A stretch of DNA of 64,000 nucleotides, taken from assembly GCF_900091515.1 (NCBI RefSeq), contig NZ_LT607410.1, forward strand, positions 1,054,001 through 1,118,000, given 5' to 3'. The notes beneath the pieces are model-generated. The model saw only the letters and a program-made list of their open reading frames with translations, was not told the origin of the DNA and did not search any database. This DNA is from Micromonospora purpureochromogenes. Its GTDB lineage: Bacteria; Actinomycetota; Actinomycetes; Mycobacteriales; Micromonosporaceae. The stretch's first letter is position 1. Every line of letters begins with the position of its first letter. A program made the translations under genes and the position numbers. Of the stretch, positions 55,906-64,000 are shown one piece after another.

Positions 55906-56658
55906 TCACGTCCCCCTCTCCCGGGTGGCCCGGTCCAGCGCGCGGTCCAGGACGACCAGCAGCGCGTCCCGCACCGAGAGTCGGTCCCGGGCGTCGAACC
56001 GCACCAGCGGTACGTGGTCGCCGATCGCCAGCGCCCACCGGATCGCCTCCAGGTCGTGCGCCAGCCGTCCGTGGAAGGCGTTCACCCCGACGACGAACGG
56101 CAGTCCGGCCCGCTCGAAGAAGTCGACGGCCGGGTAGCAGTCGTCCAGCCGGGCGCTGTCCACCACCACCAGCGCGCCGAGCGCGCCCCGGGCCAGGTCC
56201 TCCCACATGAACCCGAACCGGGCCTGCCCGGGCGTGCCGAACAGGTAGAGCTTGAGGCTGCGGTCGATGGTGACGCAGCCGAAGTCCATCGCCACCGTGG
56301 TGGTGGTCTTCGCGCTCAGTACGCCCGGATCGTCCACGCCGATGCCCGCGCTGGTCATCAACGCCTCGGTGGTCAGCGGGGCGATCTCGGAGATGGCGCC
56401 GACCGTGGTGGTCTTGCCGACGCCGAAGCCCCCGGCGATCAGGATCTTCACCGGGATCGGCGGCCGGCCACCCGGCCCGGTCCGGGCGGCCGCGCCCGCG
56501 GCGGCCGGCGGCCGGTACGGCGGCGGCGGGACCACGGGCGGCACGGGCGGTACGGCCTGCCAACCGCCCACCGGGCTGCTGTAGCGGGCGGAGGCGCTGT
56601 TCGAGGAGACCCCGCCCAGCGGGGCGACCGGCCATTCAGGAGATCGCACGAAGTCCAT
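55906..56658 (-). CDS. MglA/CvnD-like GTPase of a conservon
   Basis: This 250-residue protein has a Pro-rich N-terminal extension (about 1-68) and a small Ras-like GTPase domain: P-loop GGFGVGKTT at 76-84, LYLFGTPGQARFGFMWED in the DxxG region (Gly-Thr-Pro-Gly instead of DTAG) and ARGALGALVVVDSARLDDCY. These CvnD proteins cycle nucleotides at the membrane with a roadblock and a histidine-kinase-like partner. ATG 56658 overlaps the DUF742 gene by 23 bases. The third and fourth genes of the unit are upstream. Confidence 0.87.
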   Translation of the reverse strand: MDFVRSPEWPVAPLGGVSSNSASARYSSPVGGWQAVPPVPPVVPPPPYRPPAAAGAAARTGPGGRPPIPVKILIAGGFGVGKTTTVGAISEIAPLTTEALMTSAGIGVDDPGVLSAKTTTTVAMDFGCVTIDRSLKLYLFGTPGQARFGFMWEDLARGALGALVVVDSARLDDCYPAVDFFERAGLPFVVGVNAFHGRLAHDLEAIRWALAIGDHVPLVRFDARDRLSVRDALLVVLDRALDRATRERGT

Positions 56659-57124
56659 CAATCACTCGCAGGATGATGTCGGGGTCGAGGGCGTCGTCGA
56701 CGTCCCCGACGTGCACGTCGAGGTGGCCGGCGGCCCGCAGGTCGCCGACCAGGACGCGGGCCACGCCGAAGTGCATCCGCATCCGGGCGGAGATCTCGGC
56801 GACCGAGATCGGTTCACCGCACAGCGCGATGATCGCCTGCAACTCCGGGGCGAGCCGGGCCGCCGGGGTGGCCGTCCACGGGCCGCCGCCCGGTCGCGCG
56901 GTCACCTGGGTCTCCAGCCCGATCGCCGGGTCGGTGCCGGCGACCCGCCCGGCGGTGAGCACGAACGGGCGCGGGCCGGCCGGTTGCTCGGCCTCCGGAT
57001 CGGGCCCGGGCGCCGGCCTCGTCGCCGGTACGCCCCCGCCGGTCGGTGCCGGCGTCCGCAGGTAGGGACGGATCCGGACCGTCGGGTCCGGTTCCGGTTC
57101 CTCGCCGGCGGCCTGCCGGGTCAT
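56636..57124 (-). CDS. DUF742 (CvnC) protein
   Basis: This 162-residue protein has a disordered, Pro/Gly-rich first half and the DUF742 winged-helix-like end: APELQAIIALCGEPISVAEI, SARMRMHFGVARVLVGDLRA and AGHLDVHVGDVDDALDPDII. It is a standard component of conservons and probably bridges GTPase and sensor. The ATG at 57124 overlaps the roadblock stop by four bases. Confidence 0.9.
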   Translation of the reverse strand: MTRQAAGEEPEPDPTVRIRPYLRTPAPTGGGVPATRPAPGPDPEAEQPAGPRPFVLTAGRVAGTDPAIGLETQVTARPGGGPWTATPAARLAPELQAIIALCGEPISVAEISARMRMHFGVARVLVGDLRAAGHLDVHVGDVDDALDPDIILRVIDGLRAIS

Positions 57125-57591
57125 TGCTGAACGGCGTTCTTCAGCTCGGCGATGAGTGTCGGGCTGAGGGCGCCGCCGGCCCGCCCGGCGAAGAGGGTCA
57201 TCTCGTAGGCCACGGTGCCCAGGTTGGCCGACCGGTCGGCGACGACACCGAGCACCGAGCCGCTGCTGATCGCGCTGATCAGCAGGTAGCCGTCGGCCAT
57301 GTCCACGATCACCCGGTTCAGGCCGCCGAGGGCGTACCAACTGGCCGCGCCGCCGGCCAGGCTCGTCATGCCGGAGACGACGGCGGCGAGCCGCTCGGCG
57401 TTGGACCGGTCCTTGATGGCCGACATGGCCATCAGCAGCCCGTCCGAGGACACGGCGATCGCCTCCAGGACCCCGGCAGTGCTCGACGTGAACGAGTCCA
57501 GCAGCCAGTTGAAGGTGCGCGCCTCCGGGCTGAGGTCGGACCCGGCGTGGGTCGGGTGGTCGACGTTGTCGTGCAGGAAGGGGCTGGTCAC
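57121..57591 (-). CDS. Roadblock/LC7 (CvnB) protein
   Basis: This 156-residue protein has the roadblock fold: FNWLLDSFTSSTAGVLEAIA, VSSDGLLMAMSAIKDRSNAE, RLAAVVSGMTSLAGGAASWY and VIVDMADGYLLISAISSGSV. CvnB acts as a GTPase-activating-like partner of CvnD. The GTG at 57591 overlaps the sensor gene's stop by 4 bases. Confidence 0.9.
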   Translation of the reverse strand: MTSPFLHDNVDHPTHAGSDLSPEARTFNWLLDSFTSSTAGVLEAIAVSSDGLLMAMSAIKDRSNAERLAAVVSGMTSLAGGAASWYALGGLNRVIVDMADGYLLISAISSGSVLGVVADRSANLGTVAYEMTLFAGRAGGALSPTLIAELKNAVQQ

Positions 57592-60356
57592 CGTGATGAT
57601 TCCTCTTCGTCGTGGCGGTGGTCGGTGTTGACTACACGCAGAGCACGGGCGACGCCCGCCTCGAACTCAGTGATCAGCTCCCGGACCTCGGTGGGGTCCT
57701 GCGGCGGCCGGCTCACCGGGGCCTGCTGCGCCGGGGTGACCGCCAGGTTGGCCCCGGGCACCCGTCGGCTCAGCCGTGGCCGGTCCGGGGTGGCGCCGAG
57801 GTCGGCCCAGCCGGGCTGCTCGGCCCGGCGTACCCCGGACTGGAACTGCTCGACCAGCGCCCGGGCGGCGTCCGGGTCCGCGCCGGTGGCGTTCACCGGG
57901 CCGATCGCCGGCTCGGCCGGTGGCAGGGTCGCCCCCGGCACCCGCTGCCGGATCGTCGGCGGTTCGGCCCCGCCGGTCGGTGGCCAGGCCGGCGGGCCGG
58001 CCGGCGCGAAGAGCGACGGCGCGGGCGCCGCCGGGGCGGGCGGCGCCTCCGCCCACGGTGGGTCGGCCGGCGGCGCGAAGAGCGACGGCGCGAGCGACAT
58101 CTCCACCGACTGCGGCGCGGGGGCCGGCGGCCGACCGGCGACCGGCACGTCCGCACCGGTCGGCGCGAGCTGCCCGGCGACCTCGTCGGGCCGGCGCCGC
58201 CGCGGCAGCCCGCCGGGGGTGGTCGGAAACTCCGCGGCGTCCGCGTCGGGCTGCCGGATCTCCAGGAACGCCGTGCCCCCGGTCGGTGCCACCCCGGTGC
58301 CGAACGCGTCCCAGGATCCGCCGGCCGCCATCGTGCGGGTGGCCCGGCTCAACAGCGCGGAATCGAAGCTGGCGGCCGGGCTGTCGGCCGGCGTCGCGGT
58401 GAGCGCGCGGCCGGACCAGGCGGGGTCGATCGCGAGGGCCGGCGACCGCCGGTCCCGGGTCGGTACGGTGGCCCGCGCCACGGTCGCGCCGGCCGGGTCG
58501 GCCCGCCGCACCACCAGCAACGGGTGCGGCACGTCCAGCCGGGCGGTGACCCCGCCTCCGGCGGTCGGGGCGAGGCGCACCGTCCAGCCGTGCCGGCGGG
58601 CCAGCCGGCCCACCACGAAGAGGCCGAGCACCTCGGTGGGGGCCAGGTCCAGCCGCTCCCGGCGGGTGAGCCGGGCGTTCTCCTCGGCCAGCCGGTCCTC
58701 GGTCATGCCGATGCCCCGGTCCACCACGCAGATCCGGGCGCCGATCTCGGTCAGCTCGCCGGAGACCACCACCCGGGTGTGCGGCGGGGAGAAGACGGCG
58801 GCGTTCTCCATCAGCTCGGCCAGCGCCAGCACCAGGTCGCCGGCGATGGCGGGCGCGGCGGAGACCTCGGCCGGCACCCGCACGTCGACCCGGGTGTAGT
58901 CCTCGATCTCGCCCAGCGCCAGCCGCACCACGTCGGCCAGCGGCACCGGGGCGACGTGCCCGTCGCTGCCGGTCGCGCCGGAGAGCACCACCAGGCTGCC
59001 CGCGTTGCGGCGCAGCCGGCTGGAGATGTGGTCCAGCCGGTACAGGTGCTCCAGCCGGCCCGGGTCGGTCTCCTGCCGCTCCAGCCGGTCGATCAGCGCG
59101 ATCTGCCGGCCGACCAGGTTCTGGGTACGCCGTCCGACGTGGCCGAACATCTGCGCCACGTTGCGCCGGCCGGCCACCTGGCGCTCGACCAGCCGGGCGG
59201 CGGTGCTCTGCACCCGCTCGAAGGCGCGGGCCAGGTCGCCGATCTCGTCCCGGGCCCGGACGTCGACCGGGTCGAGGCGTACCGGGGGGCCGATGTCGGA
59301 CTCGTCGTCGGCGACCCGCACCAGCTCGGCCTCGGCGACCCGGGCCACCCGGTCGGCGGAGCGGGTGAGTCGGGTCAGCGGCCGGGCGACCGTACGGGCC
59401 ACCGCGACGCTGAGCAGCACCACGGTCAGCAGGACCAGGCCGGCCGCCCCGGCCACCAGCCAGGCCGTGGTGAGTGCCAAGCGCTTGTCGGCGGTGGTCT
59501 GGGCGATGACGTCGGCGGCGACCTTCTTCTCCACGAACTGGCCGAGGGTGATCATCGAGCGGACCGACGGGAAGAGGGCGTCGAGCGGGACGTCCCGGAT
59601 CGCCGCGATCGGGTCCTGGACGCTGTCGACGAGGAAGGTCGGGCTGGTCCGGGCGGCGACCGCCGCGTCGTCCAGCAGCGCGAGCTTGTACTGCTCCGGG
59701 GTGGTCAGGCTGCGGAACCGCGAGTTGTCCACCTGGAGCGCGGCCATGCAGGCGATGTAGGAGGCGGACACCCGCGGGTTGCTGGTCGCCTTGACCAGCA
59801 CGATCAGGGTGGCGCAGGCGCCCAGCCCCTCGTCGGCCCGCAGCAGCGCGTCCAGCGCCAGCACCTGCCGGCCGGCGGGGTTGGTGGTGTCCACCTTCGA
59901 CGGCAGCTTCAACGAATCGATCAGGGCCATGTCGATCGGCCCGTACGCCTCCATGACCTGGGTCGGGGTGGCGGCGCGGGCGAGTACCAGGGTGCGCAGC
60001 TCGGCGAGTTTGTGCACCCCGTCCAGGGCGGCGGTGGTCTCGGCGGAGAGCCGGCCGGCGTACTCGGCGCGCAGGTCGGCGACCCGGTCGTCCACCGTGG
60101 TTGCCTTCTGGATCAGCTCGCTGCGCTGCACCCGGCCGAGCAGCAGCCCCACCGACATGACGCGCTCCTGCTGGAGGTCCTGGACCAGGCTGCCGATCCG
60201 GCTGGCGAGTCGTACGGTGTCGGCGGTCTCGCCGGCCCGCTGGGCGGCGGCGACCCGGTCGAGCACCACCGGTACGGCGAGCCCGACCGTGCTGAGCAGC
60301 GGGATGAAGACCAGCAGGGCGAGCTTTCCCCGGATCCGGAGCCTACCGAGCAGCAT
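57588..60356 (-). CDS. NIT-HAMP histidine-kinase-like sensor (CvnA)
   Basis: This 922-residue protein has TM1 (about 11-31), an extracytoplasmic nitrate/nitrite-sensing (NIT) domain (about 50-285), TM2 (about 292-317), a HAMP linker and a dimerisation region with LYRLDHISSRLRRNAGSL (His near 443). A HATPase_c fold carries N-box LALAELMENAAVFSPPHTRV and G1 box VVDRGIGMTEDRL. The last 320 residues are disordered, Pro/Ala/Gly-rich. CvnA proteins sense a ligand and transmit to the partner GTPase system; autophosphorylation is not established in the family. ATG 60356 overlaps the sensor-like gene by 14 bases. Confidence 0.9.
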   Translation of the reverse strand: MLLGRLRIRGKLALLVFIPLLSTVGLAVPVVLDRVAAAQRAGETADTVRLASRIGSLVQDLQQERVMSVGLLLGRVQRSELIQKATTVDDRVADLRAEYAGRLSAETTAALDGVHKLAELRTLVLARAATPTQVMEAYGPIDMALIDSLKLPSKVDTTNPAGRQVLALDALLRADEGLGACATLIVLVKATSNPRVSASYIACMAALQVDNSRFRSLTTPEQYKLALLDDAAVAARTSPTFLVDSVQDPIAAIRDVPLDALFPSVRSMITLGQFVEKKVAADVIAQTTADKRLALTTAWLVAGAAGLVLLTVVLLSVAVARTVARPLTRLTRSADRVARVAEAELVRVADDESDIGPPVRLDPVDVRARDEIGDLARAFERVQSTAARLVERQVAGRRNVAQMFGHVGRRTQNLVGRQIALIDRLERQETDPGRLEHLYRLDHISSRLRRNAGSLVVLSGATGSDGHVAPVPLADVVRLALGEIEDYTRVDVRVPAEVSAAPAIAGDLVLALAELMENAAVFSPPHTRVVVSGELTEIGARICVVDRGIGMTEDRLAEENARLTRRERLDLAPTEVLGLFVVGRLARRHGWTVRLAPTAGGGVTARLDVPHPLLVVRRADPAGATVARATVPTRDRRSPALAIDPAWSGRALTATPADSPAASFDSALLSRATRTMAAGGSWDAFGTGVAPTGGTAFLEIRQPDADAAEFPTTPGGLPRRRRPDEVAGQLAPTGADVPVAGRPPAPAPQSVEMSLAPSLFAPPADPPWAEAPPAPAAPAPSLFAPAGPPAWPPTGGAEPPTIRQRVPGATLPPAEPAIGPVNATGADPDAARALVEQFQSGVRRAEQPGWADLGATPDRPRLSRRVPGANLAVTPAQQAPVSRPPQDPTEVRELITEFEAGVARALRVVNTDHRHDEEESSR

Positions 60357-61542
60357 CGAAGGGCCCCCAGCGTTCGGATCCGCCGTCGCGGCCCGAGGCG
60401 GCCGGCTGGAGCAGTCGGTGGTCCTCCGGGCGGATGCCCCGCTCCGCCGCCGGCGCCCAGCGCTGCGGCTCGGGCACCGTGCCGGTGTCGCCGTCGCCCG
60501 CGCGCCGGGCCTCGGCGGCGTGCCGCCGCGCCCGCCGGTACGCGGCGATCAGCACGCCGGTGAGGAGCAGCACGAGCAGCACCGCCGTGGCGGCGGCCCC
60601 GGCGGCCAGCCGGCGGTCCCGGTCGTACGAGTCGATCCGCTCCTTCAGCAGCGTGTCGAGCTGGTCGAGGATGACCGGCTGGAGCTGCCGGGCGGCGGAC
60701 TGCGCGTTGAGCCGGGCGGCGGCGACCTGGCCGGGGTCGGCGAGCCCGGTCGTCGACCCGGCGCTCGGCCCGGAGAAGGCGGCGAGCGCCTCGACGGCAC
60801 GCTGGTAGGTGTCCAGCGGGGTGAGCACGTTGGAGCCGAGGTCGGTGCTCTCCGAGCTGTCCACCGCCTCGCGCAGGTCGGCGACCAGGTCGGTGGCGGA
60901 GGCGAGCGCGCGGACCCGCAGCTCGGCGAGTTCGCCCTGGGTGCGGACGCGTTCGGCGGCCGGCCGGCCGGCGCCGAGCCCGCTCAGGTCGGCCAGCTGG
61001 CCGGCGGCGACCATCGCGGTCGGCAGGTCCAGGCCGATGCTGTCCTGGAGGAAGAAGGAGTCCTGCCGGGGGTCGCGGACCAGACCGGAGCTCTCCCGCA
61101 CCTTGCGGTGCAGGGCCAGCAGCAGGTCGGTGACCTCCCCGTACGCGACGAAGGTGGCCTCCGGGTCGGTGAGCGGCCGCTCCGGCAGCGCCTCCAGCTT
61201 GGCGCGCAGGCCGGCCCACCGCTCGTGGCTGCGCAGCTCGTCGCCGATGCGCACGTCGACCCGGGCGGCGTCCTGGACGGCCCGGTCCAGCGCGTCGCGG
61301 GCGGCGGGACGGCCGGCCACCGCGGCGGACTGGGCGTCCACCAGCGCCTCGGTCACCGGGCCGAGCGCGCGCAGGTACTCGACGCCGAGTCGTTCCCGGA
61401 CCGCCAGGTCCCGGTCGTCGCCGGTGAGCCGGTGGTGCTGCGCGAAGAGGAAGGCCACCGGCGCCAGCATCGCCACGACGAGCAGCAGCGGCAGCATGCG
61501 GCCGGAGGGCCGTCGACGGACCCGCTGCGCGGGGACGGTCAT
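60343..61542 (-). CDS. Membrane sensor-like protein without kinase domain, first gene of the conservon operon
   Basis: This 399-residue protein has a basic N terminus, TM1 (about 15-33, GRMLPLLLVVAMLAPVAFLF) and an extracytoplasmic helical domain of about 270 residues (four-helix-bundle-like, as in NIT or Tar ligand domains). TM2 (about 308-333, AGAAATAVLLVLLLTGVLIA) leads to an 65-residue tail that is disordered and ends GPFDAAR. It has no HAMP, histidine or ATPase region. Its 3' end overlaps the CvnA-like gene, so the two products may form a sensor complex. ATG 61542 is preceded by GGAGGAGACAG; the longer frame to 61614 is not needed. Confidence 0.8.
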   Translation of the reverse strand: MTVPAQRVRRRPSGRMLPLLLVVAMLAPVAFLFAQHHRLTGDDRDLAVRERLGVEYLRALGPVTEALVDAQSAAVAGRPAARDALDRAVQDAARVDVRIGDELRSHERWAGLRAKLEALPERPLTDPEATFVAYGEVTDLLLALHRKVRESSGLVRDPRQDSFFLQDSIGLDLPTAMVAAGQLADLSGLGAGRPAAERVRTQGELAELRVRALASATDLVADLREAVDSSESTDLGSNVLTPLDTYQRAVEALAAFSGPSAGSTTGLADPGQVAAARLNAQSAARQLQPVILDQLDTLLKERIDSYDRDRRLAAGAAATAVLLVLLLTGVLIAAYRRARRHAAEARRAGDGDTGTVPEPQRWAPAAERGIRPEDHRLLQPAASGRDGGSERWGPFDAAR

Positions 61543-61921
61543 GGGTCTGTCTCCTCCGGCGACGGCGGGGGATCTCCTCCGGGTGTCGGGGGTCGCCGAT
61601 GGAGTCCCGTACACCGGACCGGAAAACTAACCGACCCGGCCCTGCCTCATGCCGTGGTTGTTCAGTCATTTTTGCGTCACTACGAGCGATGTCACATGCC
61701 GTTCACCGATCGCCACGGAACGTGCCGTCGGGGAAGGCGTCATGGTCTGATCCGCGTCGATTTCGGACCGAAGATCGGAATTCACGTGATCCGAAGTCGT
61801 CCCGCCGGTAATGGGCTGGACGGCGCGCGGTTGATCGGTCCCGCTCGCCGATCGGACGAACCGGACGGACGTACGGAGGATCCCAGCCAATGCTCAGGAA
61901 CCGGGCCGTACCGTGAGCCAC
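61543..61921. other. Intergenic region between divergent conservon operon and hydrolase-ABC gene
   Basis: These 379 bases hold both promoters. An AT-richer stretch at 61640-61700 (TCAGTCATTTTTGCGTCACT) and another at 61760-61800 probably contain them, but I could not assign a convincing -10/-35 pair. Three short open frames here run across both strands without family resemblance; I regard them as noise. Confidence 0.45.
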
Positions 61922-64000
61922 ATGAGATCACCGCTGTCGGCCGCGCGGCTGCGCCGCGTCCTGGCCAGCCGTCGCCGGGTCGCGGTCGCGTCGGTGGTCG
62001 TCGTGCTGCTGGCCGCCGCCGCCGGCTGGGCGGCCCGACCGGACCGGCCCGGCTTCCGCACCGAGTCCGCCCTGGTCACCGTCCGATCCGGACCGGCCGG
62101 CGACCAGCCGGTCGAGCTGGACACCACGCTCTGGCTGCCCGACGACGCCTCGGCCGACCGCAGGGTGCCGGCGGTGCTGCTGGCGCACGGCTTCGGCGGT
62201 ACGAAGGACTCGGTCCGGTCCGACGCGGAGGACCTGGTCACCCGCGGCTACGCCGTGCTGACCTGGACCGCGCGTGGCTTCGGCCGCAGCGGCGGCGAGA
62301 TCCACCTGGACCACCCCGACTACGAGATCCGGGACGCCCAGCGGCTGCTGGACCGGCTCGCGGAGCGACCGGAGATCCGCACCGACGCCGCCGGCGACCC
62401 CCGGGTGGGCGTGGTCGGCGGCTCGTACGGCGGTGGCCTGGCCCTGCTGCTGGCCGCCCAGGACCAGCGGGTCGACGCAATCGTCCCGATGATCACCTGG
62501 AACGATCTCTCCCGGGCCTTCCTCCCGGAGAGCACCGGCCGGGCGGCGACCGACGGCGTGTTCAAGAAGGGCTGGGCCGGGATCTTCTTCGGCGGCGGCG
62601 GCAACGCGGGCTCCGGGCCGGCCGGGCTCTCCGGCACCTCGGCCGCCCAGCCGGAGGGCGCTCCCGCCTCCGCCGGACCGGCCAGCCCGGCGCCGGGCGC
62701 GGGACCGGGCACCGGCCCAAGGTCCGGCCCCGCACCGGCCGCCGACCCGTCCTGCGGCCGGTTCACCGCCGACGTCTGCGCCGCGTACCTGCGGATCGCC
62801 ACCGCCGGGCGGGCCGACCAGGCGGCGGTGGAGCTGCTGCGCCGCTCCTCCCCGGCCGGCGTCCTCGACCGGATCAAGGCGCCGACCCTGCTGGTGCAGG
62901 GCGAGGCGGACACCCTCTTCCCGCTGACGGAGGCGGACGCCAACGCGCGCGGCATCGCCGCCGCCGGCACCCCGGTGCGGGTGGCCTGGTTCACCGGCGG
63001 CCACGACGGCGGAACCGGGCCGACCAGCGACTCCGACCGGGTGAAGTTCCTGACCGCGCAGTGGCTCGACCACTACGTCAAGGGCGCGGGGGCGGCTCCC
63101 GGCGACGGCTTCACCTTCTCCCGGATCGCCGGCTTCGACGCCCTCGACCGCGGGCTGGTGGCCACCGGCTACCGCACCGCCGACTACCCGGGCGTGGCCG
63201 GGGACGCCCGGCGCGAGATCGCCGTCACCGGCCCGGCCCAGCCCATCGCCAACCCGCCGAACGGCAACCCGGCGGCGATCTCCTCGGTGCCCTTCGCCGG
63301 CGCGCTCGGCTCGTTGCTCGGCGGGGTGGCCGGCGACGTCCCCGGCCAGCACGCCCGGTTCGAATCGGCCCCGCTGGCCGACGCGGTGGACGTCGCCGGG
63401 TCACCCACCTTCGCGCTCCGGGCGGCCTCGCCGACCGGGGAGGCGGTGCTCTTCGTCAAGCTCTACGACGTCGACCCGAACGGCGCCGCGACGCTCCCCG
63501 ACGGACTGGTCGCCCCGGTGCGGCTGACCGGCCTGCCGAAGAGCCTCGACGGCGCGCGGCCGGTCACCGTCACGCTGCCGGCGATCGTCCGCCGGATCGA
63601 GGCCGGGCACCGGCTGCGGGTCGTGGTCGCCACCTCCGACCAGGCGTACACCACGCCCGCCGAGCCGACCGTCTACACGGTGGCGGCGGGCGACGCCCCG
63701 GTCAGCCTGCCGACGGTCGACGCCGAGCCGATCCCCACCACCGCCACCGTCTGGCGCTGGGTGCTGGTCGGGCTGCTCGCCGCCATCGCGGTCGGGCTCG
63801 CCGTGGTCGTCGCCGTCGCCCGCCGCCGGCACCGCCGCCAGGACAGCTCGGTCCACCCGGAGTACGCGGGCGTCCCGCTCGCCGTCCGCCAGCTCCGCAA
63901 GGAGTACGCCGACGGCTTCGTCGCGGTGTCCAACGTGGACTTCGAGGTGCACCCCGGCCAGGTGGTCGGCCTGCTCGGGCCGAACGGCGCCGGCAAGACC
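61922..64000 (+). CDS. S15/CocE-like hydrolase fused to an ABC transporter ATPase (3' truncated by window)
   Basis: This frame is open from ATG 61922 to the last base (693 codons). It encodes an Arg-rich N terminus, TM1 (about 20-38), then an S15/CocE-type alpha/beta hydrolase (about 55-590) with nucleophile Ser168 in VVGGSYGGGLALL, Asp330 in GEADTLFPLTEAD and His361 in TGGHDGG. A Gly/Ala/Pro-rich insertion lies near 220-275, and a jelly-roll C-terminal domain follows. TM2 (about 609-635) comes next, then an ABC ATPase beginning VRQLRKEYADGFVAVSNVDF, with Walker A GPNGAGKT cut at the window end. The hydrolase thus faces outside and the ATPase inside. The substrate is unknown; it could be a peptide or ester exported or processed during transport. 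Confidence 0.85.
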   Translation, partial: MRSPLSAARLRRVLASRRRVAVASVVVVLLAAAAGWAARPDRPGFRTESALVTVRSGPAGDQPVELDTTLWLPDDASADRRVPAVLLAHGFGGTKDSVRSDAEDLVTRGYAVLTWTARGFGRSGGEIHLDHPDYEIRDAQRLLDRLAERPEIRTDAAGDPRVGVVGGSYGGGLALLLAAQDQRVDAIVPMITWNDLSRAFLPESTGRAATDGVFKKGWAGIFFGGGGNAGSGPAGLSGTSAAQPEGAPASAGPASPAPGAGPGTGPRSGPAPAADPSCGRFTADVCAAYLRIATAGRADQAAVELLRRSSPAGVLDRIKAPTLLVQGEADTLFPLTEADANARGIAAAGTPVRVAWFTGGHDGGTGPTSDSDRVKFLTAQWLDHYVKGAGAAPGDGFTFSRIAGFDALDRGLVATGYRTADYPGVAGDARREIAVTGPAQPIANPPNGNPAAISSVPFAGALGSLLGGVAGDVPGQHARFESAPLADAVDVAGSPTFALRAASPTGEAVLFVKLYDVDPNGAATLPDGLVAPVRLTGLPKSLDGARPVTVTLPAIVRRIEAGHRLRVVVATSDQAYTTPAEPTVYTVAAGDAPVSLPTVDAEPIPTTATVWRWVLVGLLAAIAVGLAVVVAVARRRHRRQDSSVHPEYAGVPLAVRQLRKEYADGFVAVSNVDFEVHPGQVVGLLGPNGAGKT

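Noticed and set aside
61599..61890. Short ORFs in the divergent region before the hydrolase-ABC gene
   Set aside because: They overlap on both strands, are Arg/Ser-rich, have no family resemblance, and lie where two promoters are needed.

Overview
The window is about 73% G+C by eye, uses GTG (and some TTG) starts freely, and packs genes into overlapping ATGA/GTGA operons. Protein families such as BTAD/NB-ARC regulators, a Streptomyces-type gas-vesicle cluster, a conservon (Cvn) operon, DUF3263 and DUF6228 point to a filamentous actinomycete, most likely Micromonosporaceae (Micromonospora-like). All names come from reading the translations; no database search was run. The window opens inside one gene and closes inside another.

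Layout. 1-7.6 kb: tail of a secreted or surface propeller-like protein, then a class I (Fe-S) fumarase, an AfsR-type regulator and a class II fumarase, followed by an acetyltransferase. 7.5-12.5 kb: a divergent CGNR regulator/EamA exporter pair, a HAD hydrolase, a secreted subtilisin and an IclR regulator. 12.5-16.7 kb: cysS-rlmB (translationally coupled), an MsmK/UgpC-type sugar-ABC ATPase and tRNA-Thr(TGT). 16.9-25.4 kb: small regulators and enzymes (large LuxR regulator, AraC+VOC pair, histidine phosphatase, ASCH protein, DJ-1/PfpI protein with divergent LysR, lipoprotein). 25.5-33.2 kb: secreted M4 metalloprotease, a crotonase lacking the usual catalytic glutamates, DUF6228, a peroxiredoxin-like gene and a TetR remnant that appear to have lost both 5' ends in one deletion, an HNH protein, a CrtU-like flavoprotein and a glycosylase-like protein. 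33.2-38.4 kb: an unusual RCK-2TM-RCK channel, an APC permease, a PAP2 phosphatase and DUF4032. 38.7-42.7 kb: an amino-sugar catabolic operon (SIS, ROK kinase, NagA) with a divergent DeoR regulator. 42.8-44.9 kb: an ABC exporter whose ATPase carries a 2-base deletion. 45-47.2 kb: DUF3263, a PP2C-like protein and a GNAT.

47.4-52.9 kb is a ten-gene gas-vesicle operon (147-aa protein, SRPBCC protein, GvpA, F, G, O, J, L, S, K), each gene coupled to the next. It is preceded by a sequence matching the Streptomyces SigB-type consensus (GTTT-N15-GGGTAC). A long hairpin separates it from a convergent CDC48-like double-AAA ATPase. 55.3-61.5 kb is a minus-strand conservon-type operon: a membrane sensor without kinase domain, a NIT-HAMP-ATPase histidine-kinase-like protein, a Roadblock protein, a DUF742 protein, an MglA-like GTPase and a 170-aa protein. 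It probably forms a membrane signalling complex resembling a eukaryotic G-protein system. The last gene (from 61.9 kb) starts as an S15/CocE-type hydrolase with two membrane segments and runs into an ABC ATPase domain, cut at its Walker A motif by the window end.

The most interesting material is the SigB-like-controlled gas-vesicle operon with its two extra leading genes and no GvpN, the extended conservon, the hydrolase-ABC fusion, the filter-less RCK channel, and two recent-looking lesions (Prx/TetR deletion, ABC ATPase frameshift).
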